Below are positions 1 to 7,765 of a DNA stretch of 64,000 bases, in pieces; the stretch's first letter is position 1; each line of letters opens with the position of its first letter. The translations under genes were made by a program, and so were the position numbers. The DNA is from Polyangiaceae bacterium. Lineage in GTDB: Bacteria > Myxococcota_A > Polyangia > Polyangiales > Polyangiaceae. The stretch is taken from NCBI GenBank assembly GCA_041389725.1, contig JAWKRG010000011.1, positions 187,001 through 251,000 of the forward strand. The letters run 5' to 3'. The notes under the pieces are model-generated. The model made no database searches, was not told the origin of the DNA, and saw nothing but the letters and a program-made list of their open reading frames with translations.

Positions 1-342
1 TGGCCCGACACGGACGTGAAGAGCGTGCGGCCCTGCACCAACGACTCGGACAAACTCGACGACTGCGAGGGCGGCGAGCGCCATCGGCTTTCCGTGCAGC
101 TCGGGGCCGGTTTCGCCGAATCTGGCGCCGACGAACTCGGCCACGGCTTCGAAGAGCAGGTCATCGTGCAGTACTACGCCACCGAGGGCACCTTCGAGTT
201 CGACGTGCGCACAGGAGAGGCGCCGAGCAATCGTTGGGTGGCGCGCAAACGCGCCGCAGGTCAGCTGCAAACGCTGTGGTTCGTCGTGCGCGACAATCGC
301 GGCGGGGTGTCTTGGGTCTCGCGCCAGGTGCAGGTCCAGTAG
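1..342 (+). CDS. C-terminal part of a probable secreted protein
   Basis: The frame is open from the first base and closes with TAG at 340-342, so about 113 codons of a longer gene are visible. The segment has two nearby cysteines (CTNDSDKLDDC) and then alternating hydrophobic strands ending in TLWFVVRDNRGGVSW, which looks like the last strands of an extracellular beta domain. No catalytic motif is seen. It converges on the histidine kinase gene. Function is not recognised; the secreted character is inferred only from composition and from the many similar genes nearby. Confidence 0.6.
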   Translation, partial: WPDTDVKSVRPCTNDSDKLDDCEGGERHRLSVQLGAGFAESGADELGHGFEEQVIVQYYATEGTFEFDVRTGEAPSNRWVARKRAAGQLQTLWFVVRDNRGGVSWVSRQVQVQ

Positions 343-363
343 CGGTGACCATGGCCAATGCAG

Positions 364-426
364 AGTGCCGAGTCGTGCCAGGTGCAGTGGCGTGACAATT
401 GCCAACGCAACAGTGCCGAGTCGTGC
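364..426 (+). repeat. Short direct repeat between convergent genes
   Basis: The 15-mer agtgccgagtcgtgc occurs at 364-378 and again at 412-426 in the short space between two converging genes. No function can be assigned. Confidence 0.5.
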
Positions 427-457
427 GGCACCGGACTACGCTCGCCTCAACGAGTAG

Positions 458-1774
458 CTATACCCTCGAAAGGGTCAATTTGGCGCGCGAGCGTGACAAG
501 GTGGGATCTTGCGGTCGCTTCCCAGGCAGCGACAAGCCGACGACCACGCCTCCGCCGTCGCGATTGGCCAGAGCGAAGCTGCCACCGTGAGCGGCGACGA
601 TCTCGCGACAGAGCGCGAGGCCCAAGCCGGAACCACCTTCCTTGGTGGTGTAGAACGGCAAGATGGCATTGCCCAGGGCTTCGGCGCTCATGCCCTTGCC
701 GCGATCGAGCACCTCCATGCGAGTGGTCCCATGAGCATCCACCCGCGCCTCGAGCTGCACCTTCTCCGGCGCACTTCCCGCCTCCACCGCGTTCTTCAAC
801 AGGTTGATCAGCACCTGTTCGACTTGGCTCGCATCGAACCAGCCCGCCGCCTCCGGCGCTTCCGGCAGGTGCACGCCTGGATAGAGTCCGTGAAGGTGCT
901 GCAGCAACGTCTTCCACTCGACCTTGCTGGGTCTGGGAAGCGGAAGGCGCGCCAGACCGGCGTACCCTTCCAGGAAGCTCGACAGATGGCGGGCGCGGTC
1001 CTCGATCGTGTCGAATACCTTGTCGAGCTTATCGGCGTGCTCGGGCCGTCCCGCGATGGTGCGCCCCGACTTCACTAGAGAGGCGATCGGAGCCAGGGAG
1101 TTGTTCACTTCGTGAGAGATGACCCGCACCACCTTCTTGAGCGTGTCGATCTCGTGGCGCGACACTTCACGCGTGAGGTGTTTGACGATCAAGAGCGTGT
1201 GTGGCGCTCCGCCGAACTGAGTCGGCTCGCGACACACGTGATACGTCTCGCGCTGATGCTCGACCTCGACGTTGAACAGTCGGTCCGAGTCGCCCAGCAA
1301 CGCTTCTTTGAGCGGGTCGGGTGCTTGGGCGAGCAGGCGCAGAAAGTTCATGCCTTCGGGCGCTGCCCCTTCGAAGAACAGATCGCGGGCCGCCTTGTTC
1401 GCGTAGATGATGGCTCCCACGTCGTCGTAGAGCACGAGTGCATCGGGATTCGACTCCGCCGCCATGCGTGCAAACTGCCCCTGCTCGGCGATCGCTCGCT
1501 CCGCCTCGCGATGCCGCGCCTCTGTCGCTCGCGAAAGGATCATGCCTCCGGCCAAAGCGGTCACCAATCCCAGCGCGCCAGCGAGGCCCCAGGCAAGCGT
1601 CAGTTCCAGTGACCCGAGGCGAGCTAGCGCGACGCCCACGAGTGTTGCGACGACCGGGGCGATGGTGGCGAACAGCACGGCAGCCTGCGGCGACGGCGCG
1701 ACATCCCTCGGTGACGGCTCGGCTGCCGATGGCTCCCCGCGCCGGGCCAACCTGGATGGATCGCTCTGGGTCAT
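458..1774 (-). CDS. Membrane PAS-domain sensor histidine kinase, NtrY-like
   Basis: A 438-residue sensor kinase. Two hydrophobic segments lie at about residues 31-80, followed by a short coiled linker, a PAS domain (about 103-200), the dimerisation helix with phosphoacceptor H221 in VISHEVNNSLAPI, and a HATPase domain with N box (NLLKNAVEAG, about 324-333), G1 box DRGKGM (about 357) and G2 GSGLGL. The HEVNNSL form of the H box is typical of NtrY/NtrB-type kinases that partner sigma-54 activators. It is transcribed divergently from exactly such a regulator starting at 1878, so the two very probably form one phosphorelay. The start is supported by a TATTCT box 6 nt upstream, which implies a leaderless transcript. 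The input signal is unknown. Confidence 0.9.
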   Translation of the reverse strand: MTQSDPSRLARRGEPSAAEPSPRDVAPSPQAAVLFATIAPVVATLVGVALARLGSLELTLAWGLAGALGLVTALAGGMILSRATEARHREAERAIAEQGQFARMAAESNPDALVLYDDVGAIIYANKAARDLFFEGAAPEGMNFLRLLAQAPDPLKEALLGDSDRLFNVEVEHQRETYHVCREPTQFGGAPHTLLIVKHLTREVSRHEIDTLKKVVRVISHEVNNSLAPIASLVKSGRTIAGRPEHADKLDKVFDTIEDRARHLSSFLEGYAGLARLPLPRPSKVEWKTLLQHLHGLYPGVHLPEAPEAAGWFDASQVEQVLINLLKNAVEAGSAPEKVQLEARVDAHGTTRMEVLDRGKGMSAEALGNAILPFYTTKEGGSGLGLALCREIVAAHGGSFALANRDGGGVVVGLSLPGKRPQDPTLSRSRAKLTLSRV

Positions 1775-1780
1775 GGGGTG

Positions 1781-1786
1781 AGAATA
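1781..1786 (-). promoter_or_regulatory. Predicted -10 box for the histidine kinase gene
   Basis: On the minus strand TATTCT lies exactly 6 nt before the ATG at 1774. The same 6-nt spacing recurs at several genes in this window, which suggests transcription starts at or next to the initiation codon. Confidence 0.5.
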
Positions 1787-1877
1787 CGGCGGCGGCGGCG
1801 GCCGCGGCCAGTCGGGTCTGCGGATCTCGCGGTCGGTCCCACCGCTCGCCAGGGCGGCCTCTCCAGGTTAGAAACGA

Positions 1878-3290
1878 ATGGCCGCGATGCCCAAGGTTCT
1901 CGTCGTCGACGACCAAGAAGCCGTTCGAACGGCGCTGTGTCTGCTGCTGGAGCTGTCCGGGCTCGAGCCGGTGGCCGCCTCGACTCCCGAAGACGCTCTC
2001 GCCTTGATTCGCGAGGCCGATATTGGCGCTGTGATTCAGGACATGAACTTCAGTTCCAGCACCACCAGCGGTGAAGAGGGCATTGCGCTGTTTCGTGAGA
2101 TTCACCTGCTCGACCCTGAGCTTCCCGTGATCCTGATGACCGCATGGACGTCGCTGGAGACCGCGGTTCAGCTGGTGAAGGAGGGCGCAGCCGACTACGT
2201 GGCCAAGCCCTGGGACGATCAGAAGCTGGTCGTCACCGTGCAGAACCTGCTTCGCCTCTCCGCGGTTCGGCGTGAGAACGCGCGCTTTCGTGGACGCATC
2301 GAGCGTGAGCGCCGCGAGATGGAGGCGAGCCACGGACTGGCGGGGCTGGTGTATCGCAGCGCGGCGATGCACGGCGTTGTATCACTGGCCGTCAAGGTCG
2401 CCCGAGCCGATGTGCCAGTATTGATCACCGGCCCCAACGGTTCCGGCAAAGAGAAGCTTGCCGAGATCGTGCACCAAGCTTCTGGCCGTAGCGACCAGCC
2501 ACTGGTGAAGGTGAACGCCGGTGCGATCCCCGATCAACTCCTGGAAGCAGAGCTGTTCGGTGCCGAGGCCGGTGCCTACACGGGTGCGAACAAACAGCGC
2601 GTCGGGCGTTTCGAAGCGGCCCACAGGGGCACGCTCTTCCTGGACGAGATCGGGAATCTGTCGCGCGATGGCCAAGCCAAGCTGCTTCGAGTCCTGCAAA
2701 CGGGCGAGTTCGAACGACTGGGCAGCAGCACCACACGAAAGGTCGACGTGCGTGTCGTCAGCGCGACCAACGCCGATCTGCCGTCTGCGATCGCCTCTGG
2801 GGATTTTCGTGAGGACTTGTTCTTCCGCTTGAACGTGATCGAGCTGCGCGTACCGCCGCTGAGCGATCGTCCCGAGGACGTTCGACCGCTGACCGATCAC
2901 TTCATCGCACTGCATGGCAAGTCGCTGGGCACCGAAGCTCCCCACCTCGACGCCGAGGCCTACGCTGCCCTCGAGCAATACGAATGGCCCGGCAACGTCC
3001 GTGAGCTCGAGAATCGCATCCAGCGTGCGTTGCTGGTGTGCAAGGAAGCCCACGTCACCTGCGCGGATCTCGACTTGCCGAGCGACGTCCACTCGTCCCC
3101 CACGCCCTCCGCGACAAGGTCGACGGCAGATCCACTCACCTTAGCGGAGCGGCAGGTCGTCGAAGCGGCGCTACTGCGCGCGAACGGCGTCGTCTCCAGA
3201 GCTGCGGCCGAGCTCGGACTCAGCCGCCAAGCGCTCTATCGCCGCATGGGGCGCCTGGGCATCGAGATTGAACGCCGCCCCAAGGGTTGA
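1878..3290 (+). CDS. Sigma-54-dependent response regulator, NtrC family
   Basis: A 470-residue regulator with all three NtrC-family parts. The receiver domain has phosphoacceptor D55 (VIQDMNF) and the conserved lysine in AKPW near 110. The AAA+ domain has Walker A GPNGSGKEK (about 185-193), the sigma-54 contact loop GAYTGA (232-237, a variant of GAFTGA) and Walker B LFLDE (about 253-257). The C-terminal Fis-type helix-turn-helix includes AAAELGLSRQALYRRM. It should bind upstream enhancers and open sigma-54 promoters when phosphorylated by the divergent kinase. ATG at 1878 gives an extra MAA; the ATG at 1887 (MPKVLVVDD) is equally plausible. The targets are not visible here. Confidence 0.93.
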   Translation: MAAMPKVLVVDDQEAVRTALCLLLELSGLEPVAASTPEDALALIREADIGAVIQDMNFSSSTTSGEEGIALFREIHLLDPELPVILMTAWTSLETAVQLVKEGAADYVAKPWDDQKLVVTVQNLLRLSAVRRENARFRGRIERERREMEASHGLAGLVYRSAAMHGVVSLAVKVARADVPVLITGPNGSGKEKLAEIVHQASGRSDQPLVKVNAGAIPDQLLEAELFGAEAGAYTGANKQRVGRFEAAHRGTLFLDEIGNLSRDGQAKLLRVLQTGEFERLGSSTTRKVDVRVVSATNADLPSAIASGDFREDLFFRLNVIELRVPPLSDRPEDVRPLTDHFIALHGKSLGTEAPHLDAEAYAALEQYEWPGNVRELENRIQRALLVCKEAHVTCADLDLPSDVHSSPTPSATRSTADPLTLAERQVVEAALLRANGVVSRAAAELGLSRQALYRRMGRLGIEIERRPKG

Positions 3291-3333
3291 GGCTCGAGGC
3301 GCCGGGCTCCGAGAAAAAAGTTGCTGCAAGGGG

Positions 3334-3363
3334 TTGGGCAAAGCGCACCCATGCCGTTATGAT
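3334..3363 (+). promoter_or_regulatory. Promoter of the MCP-like/ODP gene pair
   Basis: TTGGGC at 3334-3339 and TATGAT at 3358-3363 are separated by 18 nt, a plausible sigma-70-type promoter about 30 nt upstream of the first gene of the pair. Confidence 0.45.
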
Positions 3364-3395
3364 TCTGAAGACGGTAAATGGGCCGCGGGGTTGGG

Positions 3396-4049
3396 ATGTC
3401 GCTACTGGGCGAGCGCAGTGGTTTCGGTTGTGGTGACGGGGCGCAGAACCCGATCATCGGGCAGACGGCCGTCGTCGCGGCGGATCTACATCGGGTCGGT
3501 GAGATCGCCGAAGCGGTGTCGCTGGCAGCGAAGAACGCTCAGTTGATCGCCGCGAGGATCGGCGAGCGCGGTCGGGCATTCGAGCCCATCACGAGCTACA
3601 TCGACGAGATCACCCGTTCAGCGCAGAGCGGCACCGAGCAAGTCGAAGCCATGGCGCTGCAGCTCACTCGAGTTGCCACGCGCTACCTACGCACCGTCGA
3701 CACCTACCGCCGCTACGGTCAGGTGCTGGAGCGCGCCGACCAGGCGTGCCACGTGAACACCTTGCGGCCCGCGGTGGAGAGCCGTTTCGCCGCGCTCACG
3801 GAGACGCGCGGTGACCTGGAGCGACTCGCGCAGACTCTTCGGCTACAGCTTCAAGATCTGGACCTACACATGCGCGCCGCGCTGGTAGTGGCGGCCATCT
3901 GCCGAGTGGAAGCGGCTCGTGCAGGAGACCTCAACCAGAGCTTGGGCGTGGTCGCGGACGAGCTCGAGTCCGCTGCGCACGAAGTTCAGGGCATCTTGCG
4001 GAAGGGGTTGAAATGCGTGGAGATCATTCGCGGGGCGGTTCGGGAGTGA
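3396..4049 (+). CDS. Soluble MCP-like helical signalling protein without sensor domain
   Basis: An all-helical protein of about 217 residues without membrane segments. Two stretches resemble the chemoreceptor signalling-domain signature (AAIEAARAGE-GRGFAVVADEV in classical MCPs): AAKNAQLIAARIGERGRAF near the N terminus and VEAARAGDLNQSLGVVADE near the C terminus. It therefore looks like a short cytoplasmic chemoreceptor hairpin lacking an input domain. Thirteen bases downstream is an ODP-type oxygen-binding gene, so the neighbour probably supplies the sensor. This resembles the separate sensor/receptor arrangement described for the ODP chemotaxis sensor of Treponema denticola. ATG 3396 is preferred because a G-rich ribosome-binding stretch precedes it; ATG 3378 is in the same frame. 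Confidence 0.6.
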   Translation: MSLLGERSGFGCGDGAQNPIIGQTAVVAADLHRVGEIAEAVSLAAKNAQLIAARIGERGRAFEPITSYIDEITRSAQSGTEQVEAMALQLTRVATRYLRTVDTYRRYGQVLERADQACHVNTLRPAVESRFAALTETRGDLERLAQTLRLQLQDLDLHMRAALVVAAICRVEAARAGDLNQSLGVVADELESAAHEVQGILRKGLKCVEIIRGAVRE

Positions 4050-4062
4050 CGGCGGCAGTCTC

Positions 4063-4797
4063 ATGAAGACAGTCAAGCTGTTCGATCACGGACACACCTG
4101 GCTCGCCTTCGGACGCGACCCCGACAAGGTCGGGGACATCATCGACACCAACCAGTACATGGTGAAGTCCGGCAGCCGGGTGCTGCTCCTGGACCCTGGT
4201 GGCATCGAGATCTTCGCACCAATGCTGAGCGCAGTGCTCCACTACGCCAAGATCGAGGAGATCACGGATCTGTTCGCCTCACACCAGGACCCAGACGTGA
4301 TCTCGTCCTTGGGCCTCTGGGATCAGACTCTGCCCCAAGCGACGCTGCACGCGCCCTGGGTGTGGGAGGGGTTCATTCGACATTTCGGGATGAGTCACAT
4401 CCGCTACCACGCGCTGCCGGACGAAGGGGGCACTCTGGACCTGTCCGGGGTGACTCTCACCTTCGTGCCAGCGCACTACCTGCACTCGTCTGGCAACTTC
4501 CACGTCTACGATCCCATCGCCAAGGTATTGATGACGGGCGATATCGGCGCTTCCCTCGAGCCTGCCGGCACTCCCATGTTCGTGGAAGACTTCGAGAGTC
4601 ACACCAAGAAGATGCGGGAGTTTCATCGCCGCTGGATGCCTTCGAACCGCGCCAAGAACGACTGGGTTGCGCGAGTCCGCGCGCTCGACATCGACATGTT
4701 GTGTCCGCAGCACGGGCGGATCTTCCGCGGTGACGACGTCGCTCGCTTTCTGGACTGGTTCGAAGAGCTGGAAGTCGCTTCCGCGCTCGAGGCGTGA
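4063..4797 (+). CDS. ODP-type diiron metallo-beta-lactamase-fold protein
   Basis: A 244-residue metallo-beta-lactamase-fold protein of the ODP / flavodiiron (FprA) type without a flavodoxin domain. Probable iron ligands can be followed: H74-x-D76-x-D78 in SHQDPDV, H138/H141 in PAHYLHSSGNFHVYD, D160 in MTGDIGAS and H217 in PQHGRIF. The last His of the usual HxExDH triad is replaced by valine. Family members bind O2 or reduce O2/NO at a diiron site, and ODP proteins act as oxygen or iron sensors. It follows the MCP-like gene by 13 nt, so a shared sensory role is the best inference; a flavodiiron-type reductase is less likely since no flavodoxin or rubredoxin domain is attached. Confidence 0.75.
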   Translation: MKTVKLFDHGHTWLAFGRDPDKVGDIIDTNQYMVKSGSRVLLLDPGGIEIFAPMLSAVLHYAKIEEITDLFASHQDPDVISSLGLWDQTLPQATLHAPWVWEGFIRHFGMSHIRYHALPDEGGTLDLSGVTLTFVPAHYLHSSGNFHVYDPIAKVLMTGDIGASLEPAGTPMFVEDFESHTKKMREFHRRWMPSNRAKNDWVARVRALDIDMLCPQHGRIFRGDDVARFLDWFEELEVASALEA

Positions 4798-4909
4798 CCC
4801 GGGGAACGCGGGCCCTTCACCGAGGTGCCTCATGGTAGGGTGCGTTCGTCGGCTGTGACACCGCTGCTGGCCGTTTCGCCCAAAGCAATTCCGCGAGGAG
4901 GAACCCGCG

Positions 4910-6007
4910 ATGATTCGTTCGCTCTCGAACACTGCCGCCCATTGGACGCCGCTCCTGCTGTCGCTCTCGATTGCGCTCTCTGGGTGTTCCGAGGCCGCAC
5001 CGCAAGAACCAGCTACGCAAACCCAACAGCCCATCCAAACCGGCCTGAACGTCTGGCACTGGAACGTGGCGGGTAGCGTCCTCCACGGCGGACGCATCAC
5101 CACTGGACTCATCGAGCGCATGGGAGACTCGATTCGCAACAACAACGCCGAGTTCGTCACCGTCAACGAGATCTGCAGAAAGCAATACACCGCGCTGATT
5201 TCGAATCTCCAGGGTGGTGGTGGAAGCCAGTGGAACACCGCCGAGTCCTTCGCGCGATTCCGAGTGATGAAGTCGGGCGCCAGCTTCAATCCAGGCGGCG
5301 AACAGAAAGAGCTGCAACAGCTGTGCGGTTGCAACCCCGACAGCCCGTACTTCCCCACGTGCACCGAGGAGAACGACTACGGCCTGGCCATCTTCTACAA
5401 GAACGGGTTCGGCTCCACCGAAAGCCTGTTGCTGGAGGACGACCCCAACACCGGGGAAGACTACTGGCTCCTATGCGGCACGAGCGCGCTCCTCCCCCAC
5501 TTGCGCCTTTGCGGCACTCACGTCACCTGGTCCCCCAACTGCATCGCCAGGCCCGGCATCGGCATTTGCACCACGGGCACGCAGCTCAATCAAATCCGGA
5601 GCTATCTGGACATGCGCTACCTGGAGCAGGACACGGTGATAGTGGGCGGTGACTTCAACGTGGAGCCCAACGACTTCAGACTCGACGACTGGTACACGAG
5701 CGCGGTCAACGGTCGGAACAACCCAGACAACCACGGCCGCTATCATGAACTCGATGACAATGACATCTGCCCTGGCTACGGGGAGATCACCTTCGAGCAC
5801 GGAACGCCGTCGCACAATCTCTGCGGTGAGTTCAAGAAGATCGACCTCTTCTTCGTGCGTGCAGCCCAGGTGTCGGACTACGATCTCGACTCGCGCGGCA
5901 TCCCCCAGACCTGCGACACCAACGTCGACACCGATCAGCTACGGAACAACCCCTGTTCCGACCACCACAAGATCGACGGATACGCCTCCTTGAGCGTCGT
6001 GCCGTGA
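4910..6007 (+). CDS. Lipoprotein with endonuclease/exonuclease/phosphatase (EEP) domain
   Basis: A 365-residue export precursor. The signal peptide ends in a lipobox, LSGC, with C26 as the lipidation site, then a low-complexity linker leads into an EEP (DNase I-like / sphingomyelinase-like) fold. Recognisable EEP landmarks are WHWN near the start, VNEIC (metal-binding Glu), GGDFNVEP (catalytic Asp and Asn) and SDHHKIDG near the end (catalytic Asp-His). The enzyme probably hydrolyses phosphodiesters outside the cytoplasm; nucleic acid or phospholipid substrate cannot be decided. Six cysteines in the middle suggest disulfides. A strong ribosome-binding site, gaggagg, precedes the ATG by about 8 nt. 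Confidence 0.85.
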   Translation: MIRSLSNTAAHWTPLLLSLSIALSGCSEAAPQEPATQTQQPIQTGLNVWHWNVAGSVLHGGRITTGLIERMGDSIRNNNAEFVTVNEICRKQYTALISNLQGGGGSQWNTAESFARFRVMKSGASFNPGGEQKELQQLCGCNPDSPYFPTCTEENDYGLAIFYKNGFGSTESLLLEDDPNTGEDYWLLCGTSALLPHLRLCGTHVTWSPNCIARPGIGICTTGTQLNQIRSYLDMRYLEQDTVIVGGDFNVEPNDFRLDDWYTSAVNGRNNPDNHGRYHELDDNDICPGYGEITFEHGTPSHNLCGEFKKIDLFFVRAAQVSDYDLDSRGIPQTCDTNVDTDQLRNNPCSDHHKIDGYASLSVVP

Positions 6008-6062
6008 GTTCGAGTCGACCGGCAACTCCCAAGCGCGGAGGAACGCTCGCGCTCGGGCCCTG

Positions 6063-7682
6063 ATGTCCGCTAGGCTCGACTCCGTGGCGCCGTCTTCCCC
6101 GTCCGACGACAGCGACGTGCCCGGATCGCATTCACTGCCGCGAGCGCAGAGCTCCTTCGATCCCGCAGCGGAGCTCGAGGCAGATGGCCGCCCGCGGCTT
6201 CAGGTTCGACTCGCGCTGTGGGGCAAGGTCACGACGCTGGTCACGCTCGTGTACTGGCCGCTGTGGGGACTCAGCAACGGGCTGGCGGCCTTGTTGGACT
6301 TCGTTCCCACCATTCTCGTCGGCAGCGCAAGCTTCGGAGCCATGTGGCTCGTCGGTCGCGGCAGGCCGCGTTCGTTGCCCACGCTCAAGCGGTTCGACGT
6401 TGCCGCCCACGCTTTCATCGGCACCTTCATCGGGATCGCGATGTTCACTCATCCCAATCCGAAGTTTCACGCGGTCGAGAGCTTGACTGGGATCATGTAT
6501 CTGAACTTCGTCCGAGCGGTGCTGCTCCCCAGCGACCGAAGGCGGACGATCTTGGCTGGCGCTGCCCTGGTGCTGCCGCCCATCCTCGGCGTCATCGTTC
6601 GGCGCGACGCGATGTCGCCAGGCGGGATCATGCCCGACCAGTTTGCAACCCTCTACGCGGCTTGGAGCTGCGTCAGCGTGGCGATCGCCGCTGTCGCATC
6701 CGCTACGCTCTACGGGCTCGGAAGGGAAGTTCACGACGCACGGCGCCTTGGGCAGTACACGCTGATCGAGGAACTCGGACGCGGCGGAATGGGGGTGGTG
6801 TACCGCGCGCAACACGGCATGCTGAGACGCCCGACGGCCGTCAAGCTGCTGAACTCGGACGGCTCCGCCCCGCTCGAGCGCTTCGAGCGCGAGGTGCAGA
6901 TGATGGCCGAATTGAATCACCCTAACGTCGCCATCGTGCACGACTACGGTCGCACCAAGACCGGCGTCTTCTACTACGCGATGGAGCTACTCGACGGCAT
7001 CGATCTGCAACAACTCGTCGACCTCTATGGTCAACAGCCTGCTGCGCGAGTCGTGCACGTCCTACGACAAGCCTGCCGCGGGCTGGCGCGAGCGCAGGAA
7101 GTGGGACTCGTGCACCGTGACATCAAGCCCGCCAACATGTTCTTGTGCCGCAACTGGGGTGCGCCGGACGTCCTCAAACTGCTCGACTTCGGACTGGTGA
7201 AAAAGATCAGTCGCGACGACCACGACGCGGTCATCACTCGGGACGAGCAGATTCTGGGAACGCCGCTCTACATGGCACCCGAAGCACTTCTGGCGCCGGA
7301 CTCCGTCGACGCACGCGCGGACCTCTACGCCTTGGGCGCCGTGGCGTACTTCCTGCTCACGGGTGAGCCCGTCTTCACGGGACGGAATCTAGTGGAGGTC
7401 TCGGCGCACCATCTGCACAGCCAACCCGCTGCGCTCGAAGGCCGTACTGCGGAGCCTCTTTCGCAACCCCTGCGTGACGCCGTGCTGCGCTGCCTAGCGA
7501 AGGAACCCCAAGCACGCTTCGCGTCTGCCCTCGAGTTCCAAGAGGCGCTCTCCAACTGTCCGGAAGCCGATGGCTGGAGCGACGCCAAGGCCGCAGAATG
7601 GTGGCAAGCACACGAGCAGCCCAAAGCCGTGACCAAGCACGACCCCATCGGCTACCTGGACACCATCAACATCAACCCCTAG
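6063..7682 (+). CDS. Membrane Ser/Thr protein kinase with N-terminal transmembrane sensor
   Basis: A 539-residue protein whose N-terminal 220 residues contain about six hydrophobic helices and whose kinase domain is C-terminal. Kinase motifs are complete: glycine loop GRGGMGVV (239-246), AVK with K261, catalytic HRDIKPAN (351), DFG (375-377) and APE (405). It is a Hanks-type kinase likely autophosphorylating in the activation segment. The arrangement, multi-pass membrane region before the kinase, is the reverse of the common PknB layout, in which the kinase comes first and one helix leads to an outside domain. The membrane part resembles an integral sensor rather than a PASTA module. The signal is unknown. 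The next gene starts 83 nt downstream. Confidence 0.92.
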   Translation: MSARLDSVAPSSPSDDSDVPGSHSLPRAQSSFDPAAELEADGRPRLQVRLALWGKVTTLVTLVYWPLWGLSNGLAALLDFVPTILVGSASFGAMWLVGRGRPRSLPTLKRFDVAAHAFIGTFIGIAMFTHPNPKFHAVESLTGIMYLNFVRAVLLPSDRRRTILAGAALVLPPILGVIVRRDAMSPGGIMPDQFATLYAAWSCVSVAIAAVASATLYGLGREVHDARRLGQYTLIEELGRGGMGVVYRAQHGMLRRPTAVKLLNSDGSAPLERFEREVQMMAELNHPNVAIVHDYGRTKTGVFYYAMELLDGIDLQQLVDLYGQQPAARVVHVLRQACRGLARAQEVGLVHRDIKPANMFLCRNWGAPDVLKLLDFGLVKKISRDDHDAVITRDEQILGTPLYMAPEALLAPDSVDARADLYALGAVAYFLLTGEPVFTGRNLVEVSAHHLHSQPAALEGRTAEPLSQPLRDAVLRCLAKEPQARFASALEFQEALSNCPEADGWSDAKAAEWWQAHEQPKAVTKHDPIGYLDTININP

Positions 7683-7753
7683 CTCACGGTTGCGCAACTT
7701 TTGCTCAACCGAGAATCATGGCAGCAACCGTGGCGACGCGGGTGTGCTCGCAG

Positions 7754-7759
7754 TACAGT
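7754..7759 (+). promoter_or_regulatory. Predicted -10 box for the kelch protein gene
   Basis: TACAGT ends 6 nt before the ATG at 7766, the same spacing seen at other genes here; it suggests a leaderless message and supports this start over ATG 7718. Confidence 0.45.
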
Positions 7760-7765
7760 AGCGGC

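Noticed and set aside
1790..1815. gcggcgg tandem run between the kinase and regulator genes
   Set aside because: Too short and simple to call a functional repeat; common in GC-rich intergenic DNA.
7598..7765. Upstream extension of the kelch protein to an earlier start
   Set aside because: It overlaps the kinase gene, has no signal character, and the signal peptide and -10 box point to 7766.
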